Assembly: GCA_026225565.1 (NCBI GenBank)
Contig: JAMFTA010000110.1
Location: 1 to 64,000, forward strand
Direction of reading: 5' to 3'
Length of the DNA: 64,000 nucleotides
DNA from: Caulobacter sp.
GTDB taxonomy: Bacteria; Pseudomonadota; Alphaproteobacteria; Caulobacterales; Caulobacteraceae
Positions 25,391 to 33,824 of the stretch are shown here, piece after piece (the first letter of the stretch is position 1; every line of letters begins with the position of its first letter). The notes below the pieces were generated by a model. It was given only the letters and a program-made list of their open reading frames with translations. It did not search any database and was not told the origin of the DNA. The position numbers and the translations under genes were made by a program.

Positions 25391-26479
25391 TTGCCCTCGC
25401 CAAATCAACTAAAACGGGAATCCCTTTCTGCACACGTTGCGCAGCAATGTATAAGTGCACCTTACGTACTTTCTTCGCTTTTCGCGCAGGGTGATCTCGG
25501 CATTTCAGGGGAGGACTGTCTGGCCATCTACCATTTGAGACTTAAACTTGTCTCTCGCGGGACGACGCGTAGTTCGGTGGTGGCCGCTGCCGCCTACCGT
25601 TCCGGCGAACGTCTCTACGACACTACACAGGACAGGTTCTGGGACTACAAAAAGCCGGATGTTGTCCACACCGAAATTCTGGCGCCTGCGGGAGGGCCGG
25701 AGTGGGTGTACAGCCGCGAGGCCCTATGGAACCGGGTCGAGAGCGCGGAGAAACGACGCGACGCGCAGTTGGCGCGGGAGATCGAACTGACCCTGCCTCG
25801 CGAGCTTAGTCGGCAGGCCCAGATCGATTTGGTACGTGCGTATGTCCGTGACACCTTTGTCGCCAAGGGCATGGTGGCCGACATTGGCATTCATGTGCCC
25901 GACGCCGCCGATGGCGGTGAGCAGCCACACGCACATTGCCTCCTTTCTCTCCGTGAACTGGACGCCACCACGCCAGCGGGTTTCGCCGCCACCAAGAACC
26001 GCGATTGGAATGAGCCCCCCGACATCGCCCGCGCGGCGGCGGAGGCGCGTAAGCGCTTCAACGACACCGGCCTTGAGGTGGATCGCGAGGCGCTGGAAGC
26101 GATAGAGGCCCAGCGCAATGTCAATGTCTGGCGGGCGGCCTGGGAGGTCTACGCCAACCGGGCGCTGGCGGACGCCGGATCGACGGCGCGCATCGATCAC
26201 CGGACTTTGGAGAAGCAGGGGATCTTCCGTGCGCCGCTGCCCTATCTTGGCGTCGCCCGGCATATCGAGGCGGCTTACGACTATCTCAAGGAGCGTGTGA
26301 CCCAATGGGTAGCCGTCAAAAAGCGCGCCGCCCTTTATGCCGACGTGGAGCATTACCAGCGGCGCGACCCGGTCAAGCTGGCGGAGTTCGTGCTGCGCCT
26401 GGCTGACATGGCGGAAGGGTTCGCCGCATCGTTCCGCAAATCGCCACCGACGATTCCGGAGGTGCCGCTTGAGCGATGA
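25391..26479 (+). CDS. MobA/MobL-type relaxase (TraA N-terminal-like)
   Basis: A relaxase domain protein of 362 aa that would nick the transfer origin and stay bound to the DNA 5' end. It has the family's start LAIYHLRLKLVSRG at residues 44-57, the AAAAYRSGE motif at 65-73, and the metal-binding His cluster IHVP (167-170) and PHAHCLL (179-185). Homologues begin near residue 44, so the real start may be a CTG at 25520 behind GGGGAGGA; the TTG at 25391 is the open-frame start. There is no fused helicase, unlike full-length TraA. It overlaps the next gene by 11 bases. Confidence 0.8.
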   Translation: MPSPNQLKRESLSAHVAQQCISAPYVLSSLFAQGDLGISGEDCLAIYHLRLKLVSRGTTRSSVVAAAAYRSGERLYDTTQDRFWDYKKPDVVHTEILAPAGGPEWVYSREALWNRVESAEKRRDAQLAREIELTLPRELSRQAQIDLVRAYVRDTFVAKGMVADIGIHVPDAADGGEQPHAHCLLSLRELDATTPAGFAATKNRDWNEPPDIARAAAEARKRFNDTGLEVDREALEAIEAQRNVNVWRAAWEVYANRALADAGSTARIDHRTLEKQGIFRAPLPYLGVARHIEAAYDYLKERVTQWVAVKKRAALYADVEHYQRRDPVKLAEFVLRLADMAEGFAASFRKSPPTIPEVPLER

Positions 26480-26984
26480 TGATTTCGACCGGATGTTCGG
26501 CAGTGTGCCGACGCCGCGCCCGACGCAGGGCGGCTTTGCCGACCGGCTCATGGGGGAGGCGCAGAGCAAGGGCTATCTGCGATCCCCAACGAACCAGACG
26601 CCGGACGAGCCGAACGAGGCGGCAGTCGGCGATGGCCCCTACAAACCCTATGGCTATATGCCTGCCGCCAATCTTGGTGAGACCTGCGATGTGCGGCGCT
26701 GGATCGACGGAACCGAGGCGGCGGAAGGCATCGAGTTCCAGTACCGATTCCTGATGCAGATCGGCTATGTCGGGGATGAGCAAATCAAGCTCTTTCTGCC
26801 CGACTGCATCGTCGTGATTGAAGGCCACAAGCTGCGCGATCTACGCAAAAAACTGGCACGCCGACAGGTGACATTCATTCAGCAATTTTCCGCCTTGGTC
26901 TGGCCGCGCCCGGATGCGGGCGAGCCGATCATCGACGCGATAGCGGTCATGAGGCCTGAGGCAGTACGTGGCGCGGGTGGTTAG
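26469..26984 (+). CDS. Mobilization-associated hypothetical protein
   Basis: A 171-aa protein from a TTG start overlapping the relaxase end by 11 bases, which implies translational coupling. The C-terminal half (FLPDCIVVIEGHKLRDLRKKLARRQVTFIQQFSALVW) is a compact alpha/beta segment; the N-terminal part is disordered-looking (Thr/Pro/Asn-rich). I do not recognise a family, but a gene of this size often follows MobA/MobL relaxases and may help bind DNA or recruit the coupling protein (inference). Confidence 0.7.
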   Translation: MSDDDFDRMFGSVPTPRPTQGGFADRLMGEAQSKGYLRSPTNQTPDEPNEAAVGDGPYKPYGYMPAANLGETCDVRRWIDGTEAAEGIEFQYRFLMQIGYVGDEQIKLFLPDCIVVIEGHKLRDLRKKLARRQVTFIQQFSALVWPRPDAGEPIIDAIAVMRPEAVRGAGG

Positions 26985-27253
26985 ACCGATCCCTGGAACG
27001 GCGCGCCCGCAGACTGGCTGAGGTTACTTCTACTTTCTACGACCGCGTAAGGCCACCGCGAACCAGCGGTTCCGAACATTAAGGCTGGTCGGCGGTGGGT
27101 GAGAGACAAACTTTGTCCCGTCATCTCGATGATGGTATGAGTCATTAAGCTAAGTTCAACCGCTGGCATCCCTCGATGACCACTCGGTTTGATCTGGACG
27201 AAGGTCCCCGCCACTGATGTGATCAACCACACTTGCGATCTTAAGAAGGCACG

Positions 27254-28033
27254 ATGAACTCGCTGCTATGGTTCGTTCTAACTCACCTCGGTCAGTGGGC
27301 ATTTACTGTCGCCAGCGCCTGCCTTGCCGCTTGGACGTTATTTCGATTTCTTGGCACCAAGTGGATAGATGCGCACTTTCAGAAGGATCTCGCGGAGTTC
27401 AATGCGAAGAAGAATGCCGAGCTTGAGGCGATTAAGAGTTCTCAGGCGATCGAGCTCGAACACCTTAGGGGTAGAATCCAGAGGCTCTTTGACCGAACAG
27501 CGAAGCTCCATCAAAACGAGTTCGAGGTGCTCCCCAAAATCTGGGACCTCATGACGAAGGCGGTGTCCGAAACGATCACGTTCACCGCGAGGATGCAGTC
27601 CTATCCCAAAATCAGCCACATGGGGTCGGGTGAGCTTGATGAGTTCTTCAAAGCTTCAGAACTGGTAGTTTGGCAGCAGGGAGAGCTGCGCAGCCTCAAA
27701 GGAAAGGCTATGGACGACAAACTCCACGAGATGGTCTTCTGGATTCGCCTCCGGCGGGTTGAGAAGCGTCACTGGGATTTTCAAAACTATCTAATTTCGC
27801 ACGGAATCTTCATCGAGCCAGGCCTCAGGGAGAAATTTCGCGACCTCAGTAATTTGAACTACGACGCCATGACCGAGCGGGGCATCGACCAAGAGCTCGG
27901 CGGGTTGCTTGGTCCAGACCGCTTTCCAAAGGGTGATCTGATGCAGCGCGAGGGTGTGGAGCGGATGAACGCCATCCAGGAACTGGTGCAATCCCGATTG
28001 TGGGATGCGGAAAAGCTTGGAGCGCGCGCATAG
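27254..28033 (+). CDS. Membrane-anchored coiled-coil protein
   Basis: A 259-aa protein with AAGAAGGCACG before the ATG. One hydrophobic segment (about 5-32, WFVLTHLGQWAFTVASACL and on) anchors it. It is followed by a long charged helix with heptads (FQKDLAEFNAKKNAELEAIK region, 42-80), and a soluble helical C-terminus of roughly 180 residues rich in Trp and Arg. No enzymatic motif is seen. The layout resembles orphan proteins found in defence islands, but no known family is recognised. The DNA composition is lower in GC than the conjugation genes. Confidence 0.65.
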   Translation: MNSLLWFVLTHLGQWAFTVASACLAAWTLFRFLGTKWIDAHFQKDLAEFNAKKNAELEAIKSSQAIELEHLRGRIQRLFDRTAKLHQNEFEVLPKIWDLMTKAVSETITFTARMQSYPKISHMGSGELDEFFKASELVVWQQGELRSLKGKAMDDKLHEMVFWIRLRRVEKRHWDFQNYLISHGIFIEPGLREKFRDLSNLNYDAMTERGIDQELGGLLGPDRFPKGDLMQREGVERMNAIQELVQSRLWDAEKLGARA

Positions 28034-28084
28034 CAGAGCCTGTTCAGTCGTCGGGATGATTGCTCTCTCGCGAAGTACGCGTAC

Positions 28085-28333
28085 CTACCGATCAAAATCC
28101 CGTCCGTGATCGGGACCGGCTGGTTGCTCGGCCTCGACGCCGTTCTTCACCCACCCCAATTCCTCCGCGACGCTCTCGGTGGAAGTACTTGGGCTATGGC
28201 TCGCCGCCCGGCCAAACCATGGCTCCAAAACAACCTGGTCGCGAAACTCCGTCACGGCGCGGCCGATCTCGCCGAACAGCGCGTCCCAAAGGCCGTTGCC
28301 CTGCTCTGGCCCCTTCGCGGCATCCTTGGCCAT
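28085..28333 (-). CDS. Conjugation-associated hypothetical protein
   Basis: An 82-aa soluble, acidic protein (MAKDAAKGPEQGNGLWDALF...). The ATG at 28333 has GGAG 5 bases upstream, better than the ATG 45 bases further out. The middle reads FGEIGRAVTEFRDQVVLEPWFGR. It lies divergent to the coupling-protein gene, 144 bases away, a position where small accessory conjugation genes are often found. No family recognised. Confidence 0.6.
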   Translation of the reverse strand: MAKDAAKGPEQGNGLWDALFGEIGRAVTEFRDQVVLEPWFGRAASHSPSTSTESVAEELGWVKNGVEAEQPAGPDHGRDFDR

Positions 28334-28476
28334 CTCGCTCCGATCCCTGATCGCTTCATCGAAAAAATATGCCCGCAAAGAGAATAAGCTAAAGAATAGA
28401 CTCCCATAGGTTGAGTTTGCTCGCGGCTGCGCGCAGTACTGCTACGCTTGCCTCCTCGGGCAGCGCGGGGGCGCGC

Positions 28477-30045
28477 ATGAACTATGTCAGCCATCTCGAT
28501 ACGCCGCTCTTGCGGTTGTCGGCACAGGACCGCTTCGACCTGCGCGCGGCCACGCAAGGCGTGCATATTTTCGGCGGGATCGGCAGCGGTAAGACGACCG
28601 GCAGCGGCGCGGCCCTAGCCGCCGCCTATCTACGCGCCGGGATGGGCGGGCTGGTCCTCACCGCCAAGCCGGATGAGGTGGAGCGCTGGCTGGATTACGC
28701 CAAGGCCCATGGCCGCGCCAACTCCGTCATCCTGTTTGGTGAGCGCGGCGGCGGGTTCAATTTTCTTGATTATGAGCTGGCGCGCCAAGGCGAAGATGGC
28801 GTGGGAAGCGTCATCGAATGTTTGATGCGGGTGCTGGAAGCGGCGCGCAACGCCAGCACCAATTCCCGACCCGGCGAATCCTTCTGGGAAGACACCACAC
28901 GCCAGTTGCTGCGCAACACCATTCCGGTGCTGCACGCGGCGACGGGGACGGTGCGTATCCCGGATATCATCCGCTATGTCGGCGCAGCGCCGACGACCCA
29001 AGCGCAACTGCGCGAGCCGGATTGGCAATCGCGGTCGTTCCTGTTCCAAAGCCTCGTGGCGGCGCGCACCCATCCGCTGCGCCCCATCAGCCAAGCGGAC
29101 CTGACCAAGACCGCCGCCTATTGGCATGACGAGTACAGCCAGCTCGATCCCAAGACGCGCGGCAACATCGCCATCTCACTCTCCACCGCGCTCGACCGCT
29201 TCAATCGCGGGCGGCTGCACCGCGCTTTCGCGGATACCACAAGCCTTGTGCCGGAGCTGACGTTTCACGGGGCCTTGGTGATTATGGATATGCCCGCGTT
29301 GAGCTGGAACGATGATGGAATCATTGGCCAACAGCTCTTCAAATATATGTGGCAGCGCGCCGTGCTGGCGCGCAACGGCCTGGCGCAGAAGCACCGCGAC
29401 CGGCCGGTGTTCTTATGGGCCGACGAGGCGCAGTATTTTCAGAACAGCTACGATGCGGATTATCAATCCACCTGCCGCTCGGCGCGCGCCTGCACCGTCT
29501 ATCTGACCCAATCGCTGCCAAGCTATTACGCGCGAATGGGCGGCGAAAATGCGAAGGCGCGCGCCGACATGCTGCTCGCCAATTTCGTGACCAAGGTGTT
29601 CCACAACAACGCCGATCCCGAGACCAACCGCTGGGCGGCCGACACCATCGGCCGCTCGCTCCAGCGCCGCGCCAATTACAGCGAGGGGCGAAGCTCCGGC
29701 GTCTCGCTGGGTATGAACTCGGGCGAGAGCAGCAATTGGGGTTCCAACTCCGGCTACGGCTCCTCGGTCGATGGACAAGGCCGCCACACCTACAGCTCCA
29801 ATTCAGGCAGCAGCTCCGGCTCCGGCGCGAACTACGGCCGCAATCTCGGGCGCAACAACGGCGAATCCTTAAGTGCCGGATTTAGCGAAACGATGGACTA
29901 CGAAATCGAGCCCGCCACGTTCAGCCGCCATCTTCGCACCGGCGGCCCGGCCAATGGCGGGGCGGTCACCGGCGTCTGGTTTTCTGCGGGGAAAACCTTC
30001 GCCGGCAGCGGACGCAACTATTTGCACGCGACGTTTAAGCAATGA
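28477..30045 (+). CDS. Type IV coupling protein (TraD/TraG/VirD4-like ATPase)
   Basis: A 522-aa ATPase that would bring the relaxase-DNA complex to a secretion channel. The Walker A GGIGSGKT is at 33-40, Walker B VFLWADEAQ near 311-319, and the RecA-like core TVYLTQSLPSYYARMG follows. No N-terminal transmembrane pair is present, so it is a soluble-type coupling protein; membrane proteins coded just downstream may anchor it. Residues about 405-468 are a Ser/Gly/Asn-rich repeat tract unusual for the family. The ATG at 28477 was preferred to a TTG at 28411. It overlaps the next gene by 4 bases. Confidence 0.8.
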   Translation: MNYVSHLDTPLLRLSAQDRFDLRAATQGVHIFGGIGSGKTTGSGAALAAAYLRAGMGGLVLTAKPDEVERWLDYAKAHGRANSVILFGERGGGFNFLDYELARQGEDGVGSVIECLMRVLEAARNASTNSRPGESFWEDTTRQLLRNTIPVLHAATGTVRIPDIIRYVGAAPTTQAQLREPDWQSRSFLFQSLVAARTHPLRPISQADLTKTAAYWHDEYSQLDPKTRGNIAISLSTALDRFNRGRLHRAFADTTSLVPELTFHGALVIMDMPALSWNDDGIIGQQLFKYMWQRAVLARNGLAQKHRDRPVFLWADEAQYFQNSYDADYQSTCRSARACTVYLTQSLPSYYARMGGENAKARADMLLANFVTKVFHNNADPETNRWAADTIGRSLQRRANYSEGRSSGVSLGMNSGESSNWGSNSGYGSSVDGQGRHTYSSNSGSSSGSGANYGRNLGRNNGESLSAGFSETMDYEIEPATFSRHLRTGGPANGGAVTGVWFSAGKTFAGSGRNYLHATFKQ

Positions 30046-30617
30046 ACCGCCCGTCGATCCGCACCTATCTGCTGGGCAATCCGCTGAGCGTTTGCGCCGC
30101 CATCGGCACGACGGCTTACTTCGCCTATCGCTGCTGGACGGGCGTCATCAATCCCGTCCTGCCCGGCATCATGGTGATGGTGACCCTGTCGGCATTCAAC
30201 GCGGCGGGGCGCATCGGCAAGTTTCATCGCTGGCGGCGGGAATGGAACGCCATGAATGGCGGCGAGGTTCGGCAGGGCTTCCGCCTGCCGCGCATCCCCG
30301 CTGGCCTGCGCATTGGGATCGGCTCGATCATCTGGGTGGCGCTCGCCATCTACGTCGCCCAGCACGGCGACGAACCCGCGCTGCGACTTCCAACCCTGCT
30401 GTTCTGGCTAACGACGGCGCTTCTGATCGCATGGGGCCTCGTCGGCGGGCTCGCGCGCCTGCGGCGGCGCGGCGCTACGCGCGCCGTGGTGGTGAAAATC
30501 TGCCAAGGGCGGCCGTGGGCGTCGCCCACCGTCGCGGAGGCCTTCGCCGCGTTGCCTGCCTATTGCTCCATCCTGCTCGTGCCGCCCGGCCAGATACAGG
30601 AACACCCCCATGGCTGA
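30042..30617 (+). CDS. Membrane protein next to the coupling protein
   Basis: A 191-aa protein overlapping the coupling-protein gene (ATGA). Four hydrophobic segments are visible: about 17-30, 36-52, 88-104 (GIGSIIWVALAIYVA) and 117-137 (LPTLLFWLTTALLIAWGLVGG). A short soluble end follows. Since the coupling protein lacks its own membrane anchor, this protein may provide it (inference). It overlaps the following gene by 8 bases, making a four-gene unit. Confidence 0.7.
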   Translation: MNRPSIRTYLLGNPLSVCAAIGTTAYFAYRCWTGVINPVLPGIMVMVTLSAFNAAGRIGKFHRWRREWNAMNGGEVRQGFRLPRIPAGLRIGIGSIIWVALAIYVAQHGDEPALRLPTLLFWLTTALLIAWGLVGGLARLRRRGATRAVVVKICQGRPWASPTVAEAFAALPAYCSILLVPPGQIQEHPHG

Positions 30618-31074
30618 GCTGCGCACCGAACTGGTGATGAGCGCGCTGGGAGCGGCTGCGCAATTGGCGATGAGCCATCACGGGCAGAAGCATGAGCAGG
30701 CGATGTTATCGCTACGCTCCGGCGCGTTGATGCAGATCACCGACGCCTTGGTGACGCGCCGCGTGTCGGCGGTGCAGGAGGGCTTTCGCGAGGTGCTCGG
30801 CCAGTATGCCGAGGATGCGCGAGCCTTACGCGCCCAGCAGGCGGAATTCGGCACGGCGCAGATCCATGCCAGCGATCCGCTGATGCGGGTGGAGCTGAGC
30901 AAGCGAGTCCGCGACATCGATGCCGAACTCGGCCGCATCCGCGCCGATGCGATGCTGCTCTACGGTCGGATGACCGAAGTGATCCTGCTGCTTGGCGGCG
31001 CGGCGCTCGATCTTGGGCCGGAGCTATCGGGCCAACTGGCGCTGCCCATGCATACGGTGGGCGCGCACGGATGA
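30610..31074 (+). CDS. Helical protein of the mobilization operon
   Basis: A 154-aa protein with a strongly helical, Ala/Glu/Arg-rich character (QEGFREVLGQYAEDARALRAQQAEF; RVELSKRVRDIDAELGRIRADAM), likely coiled coil. It has no signal peptide. No family recognised. It is translationally coupled at both ends to the two membrane-protein genes, which suggests a complex. Confidence 0.65.
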   Translation: MAELRTELVMSALGAAAQLAMSHHGQKHEQAMLSLRSGALMQITDALVTRRVSAVQEGFREVLGQYAEDARALRAQQAEFGTAQIHASDPLMRVELSKRVRDIDAELGRIRADAMLLYGRMTEVILLLGGAALDLGPELSGQLALPMHTVGAHG

Positions 31075-31781
31075 TCGGCACCGCCAAAACCCGCTACCGC
31101 AGCATCCGCAACGGCTGGGGCGTGGTGCTCGGGCTGGGATGGATCACCTACTGGTGGCTGAACCTTGCGGCCCGCCACAAGGCCGCCATCGCCGCCTTCG
31201 ACCATTGCTCAGGGTTTTTGCACAGCATCAGTTGCTCCATGAGCAAGGGGGCCGCTGATGGAAGCTACGCCGGGGGCGTCACCCTCGCGGTGATCACCGC
31301 GCCGCTGGCCCTGATCGCCAGCCATTACTTCGCCCGCTGGCGGATGGAGGAAGAGGAGAAAACCGCTGTCCTTGAGGGCGCCAAGCGCGAAGCCGAGCGG
31401 GTGGCGACGCAGCGCCAGGAAAGCGATGCGCGATTGGCAGTCGTCGAGCAGGATGCGCAGCGCGCGCGTCAGACGGTCGAGCGCAGCGATTTCATTCATA
31501 AGCTGGGCGCGGTCAGCGATTTCCTCGACCTCCTCGCGGGTGAAATCGATCCCATCCGCATCGCCAATATCCGACTGGGTGCGGCGCAGGCTCTGCGCGA
31601 CCTGATCGCCAAGCACACCATCGACCAACTCGCTGCCCTGATCCGCGCCGACCATGCGGTGCAGGTCAGCGTCACCACGATTCTTCCGCGCCTCAGTGCC
31701 GCATCCTTCGATGAAGCGGCGGAGGTGCACGTCCTTCGCGCCGCCCTCGGCGGGGCCGCTGTTCGCCTTTCTGGCGGTTGA
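31071..31781 (+). CDS. Membrane protein with coiled coil
   Basis: A 236-aa protein, ATG overlapping the previous stop. Two hydrophobic segments at about 11-27 (GWGVVLGLGWITYWWLN) and 65-86 (AGGVTLAVITAPLALIASHYF) precede a long charged helix (EEEEKTAVLEGAKREAERVATQ onward to about 145) and an end domain. It resembles a membrane-anchored scaffold. No family recognised. Last gene of the coupling-protein operon; the next gene starts 124 bases on. Confidence 0.65.
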   Translation: MIGTAKTRYRSIRNGWGVVLGLGWITYWWLNLAARHKAAIAAFDHCSGFLHSISCSMSKGAADGSYAGGVTLAVITAPLALIASHYFARWRMEEEEKTAVLEGAKREAERVATQRQESDARLAVVEQDAQRARQTVERSDFIHKLGAVSDFLDLLAGEIDPIRIANIRLGAAQALRDLIAKHTIDQLAALIRADHAVQVSVTTILPRLSAASFDEAAEVHVLRAALGGAAVRLSGG

Positions 31782-31904
31782 AAAGCGCCCGAAGCGGACT
31801 TTGGCATCGCTCCGGAAGCCGCCCGGAGTCGCAATTTAGTTATTCAAACCTTGCGATCGCTACTTTTGCGCGTATCCTCTCGCAACGAGGCCGGGGGGCA
31901 GAAC

Positions 31905-32981
31905 GTGACTGAGAATCGCGTGGACGAGATCGCGATCGGCACTACGGACGCGGCCGGGGCCAAGGTCGTAGAGGTCTACGCCCGCAATCCTCCCCTCTAT
32001 GCTGTCTACCGGACCGACCAACGGGTAATGGTTCAGTTCGCCGACAAGCCGGCGCTTGCGACCGACCAGCGCAGCAAACTCATCGCTCTCAATCCGGTGC
32101 GGAGCGAAATCAACGGCCTTATCGACGGCTGGCGTGGGAGTGCGGACCCTACGAAAAAGGGCAAGGCTCGCCGCTTCGACCACCGCGTCGCCGACGCGCT
32201 CGTGCTCGCACTGGAAGGAGATCCTGCCAGCGCAGTGACGGCACTGGAGGGCGTTAAGTCCGACATTCTAAACGAGCGAACGTCTTGGGCGCGGTTCCTC
32301 TATTTGATTGCCGCTTCGGCCGCCGCGGCATTGCTGATCTCGATTTTCCTAGCCGTGGCGACGCCTTGGATCACGAAATTCATTCCCGGCTGGCCTGGCG
32401 AAAGCACCAATCTCTGGCTTGCCGGCGGCGCAGGAGCGGTTGGCGCGTTCTTTTCAATCGCGATCACCGTGTCAAAGCGCACGATCCTGACTGACCTTCA
32501 GATGCGGGACAACGTAGCCGATGCGATCTTGCGGGTGATCATCGGTGTGATCTCTGGAGCGGTCTTTGAATGTTTGCTGCAGTCGAAGGCCGTCTCGCTC
32601 AACCTCGGCTCAGTGAATGTTGGCGATGAGACCTGGACGCTCGTCGCTCTGGCTGGGTTCATTGCTGGGTTTTCGCAACAGCTGGTCCCAGATTTGCTCG
32701 CTAGCTCGACGGCAAAGCCTCTCACCTCGCCGCCTCCAGCATCGAACCCGCCAACCAACCCAGTCACGCCGTCCATAGAAAATGTCGTGGCCCCAAAGGG
32801 ACCAACGCCCGCTCCAGCGCTAGGCCCAGTACCTACCCCTGCGCAAGGTTCTGCACCCATTCCAACGGCCGAGCCGGACGCGGACGAGGACGGCTGCCTC
32901 GGTGGCGATGATTTGCCGACTGACGATGTCACGCCAGACGCAGACCTACCGGCTGCGACCGGCGGCGTGGCTGCTGGTTAG
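31905..32981 (+). CDS. Membrane protein of the amidase module
   Basis: A 358-aa protein from a GTG with GGGGGG upstream (an open frame begins earlier at 31851). A soluble N-terminal half of about 135 residues precedes four hydrophobic segments: WARFLYLIAASAAAALLIS, LWLAGGAGAVGAFFSIAIT, ADAILRVIIGVISGAVF and TLVALAGFIAGFSQQ. The end is a Pro/Thr-rich tail with an acidic finish. No family recognised. The following amidase gene starts 25 bases downstream, so the two are likely co-transcribed. Confidence 0.65.
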   Translation: MTENRVDEIAIGTTDAAGAKVVEVYARNPPLYAVYRTDQRVMVQFADKPALATDQRSKLIALNPVRSEINGLIDGWRGSADPTKKGKARRFDHRVADALVLALEGDPASAVTALEGVKSDILNERTSWARFLYLIAASAAAALLISIFLAVATPWITKFIPGWPGESTNLWLAGGAGAVGAFFSIAITVSKRTILTDLQMRDNVADAILRVIIGVISGAVFECLLQSKAVSLNLGSVNVGDETWTLVALAGFIAGFSQQLVPDLLASSTAKPLTSPPPASNPPTNPVTPSIENVVAPKGPTPAPALGPVPTPAQGSAPIPTAEPDADEDGCLGGDDLPTDDVTPDADLPAATGGVAAG

Positions 32982-33006
32982 ACATGAAATATCTCGGAGA
33001 ACTTGG

Positions 33007-33777
33007 ATGCGGCTAAATTGGCTTCCCCAGGTCCTGCTGGATGCTGGGTTGAAAGTTGCGACACAGGATGGATGGGAGACCCGAGGGCTTGACGTGCCAT
33101 TCGGCCCCATCGTGGGCGTCATGTGCCATCATACAGCGACCGTGCGCGACGGGAATATGCCCTCCCTCGCAACCATCACTGATGGCCGTGCTGATCCACC
33201 ACTTTCAGGCCCTCTGTCTCAGCTCGGGTTAGGTCGGGACGGTACCTTCTATGTGGTGGCGTCAGGTCGCGCCAACCACGCTGGGCGAGGTGCTTGGAAA
33301 GGCGTCCAATCCGGCAACACGAGCTTCATCGGAATAGAGGCTGAAAATCGAGGCGTCCCGGCGGACCCATGGCCGCAAATCCAGATGGACGCTTATCAAC
33401 ACGGCGTCGCCGCGATCTTGACAAAGATAGGCGCGACGGAGGTGATGTGCTGCGGCCACAAGGAGTATGCGCTTCCTGCCGGCCGCAAGACTGATCCAGA
33501 CTTCGACATGGATGCGTTCCGCGCCGGTGTCGCGAACATCCTCGCCGGCGCCACGCCGCCGCCAGCCCCTATTCCAGCAACAGACGGAACACGGGTCACG
33601 CTTCGACGGGGCGCGAACTCTGACTTGGTCAAGGAAGTTCAGCAGGCCGTTGGTGTGACCCCAGACGGGGACTTTGGCGGAGAGACTGAAGCCGCCGTCC
33701 GCGTCTTCCAGCGGCGGCACAATCTAGTGCCGGACGGGATTGTCGGCCCGAACACCTGGGCTTTGATCCCAGCCTAG
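33007..33777 (+). CDS. N-acetylmuramoyl-L-alanine amidase with peptidoglycan-binding domain
   Basis: A 256-aa endolysin-like protein. The amidase_2/PGRP domain shows MCHHTAT with the first zinc His near 38, FIGIEAEN, and CCGHKEYALPAGRKTDP with the second zinc His and catalytic Lys region. A C-terminal PG_binding_1 repeat (LRRGANSDLVKEVQQAVG...DGDFGGETEAAVRVFQRRHNL...GIVGPNTWA) follows after a Pro-rich linker. There is no signal peptide, typical of phage endolysins that need a holin for release. Two flanking membrane proteins could do that job or bind it. The start has CGGAGAACTTGG upstream. Confidence 0.85.
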   Translation: MRLNWLPQVLLDAGLKVATQDGWETRGLDVPFGPIVGVMCHHTATVRDGNMPSLATITDGRADPPLSGPLSQLGLGRDGTFYVVASGRANHAGRGAWKGVQSGNTSFIGIEAENRGVPADPWPQIQMDAYQHGVAAILTKIGATEVMCCGHKEYALPAGRKTDPDFDMDAFRAGVANILAGATPPPAPIPATDGTRVTLRRGANSDLVKEVQQAVGVTPDGDFGGETEAAVRVFQRRHNLVPDGIVGPNTWALIPA

Positions 33778-33824
33778 AGATCGCCATCACTTGGCAAACG
33801 GTTCAGGCTTCTGGGGGTGCCTTT

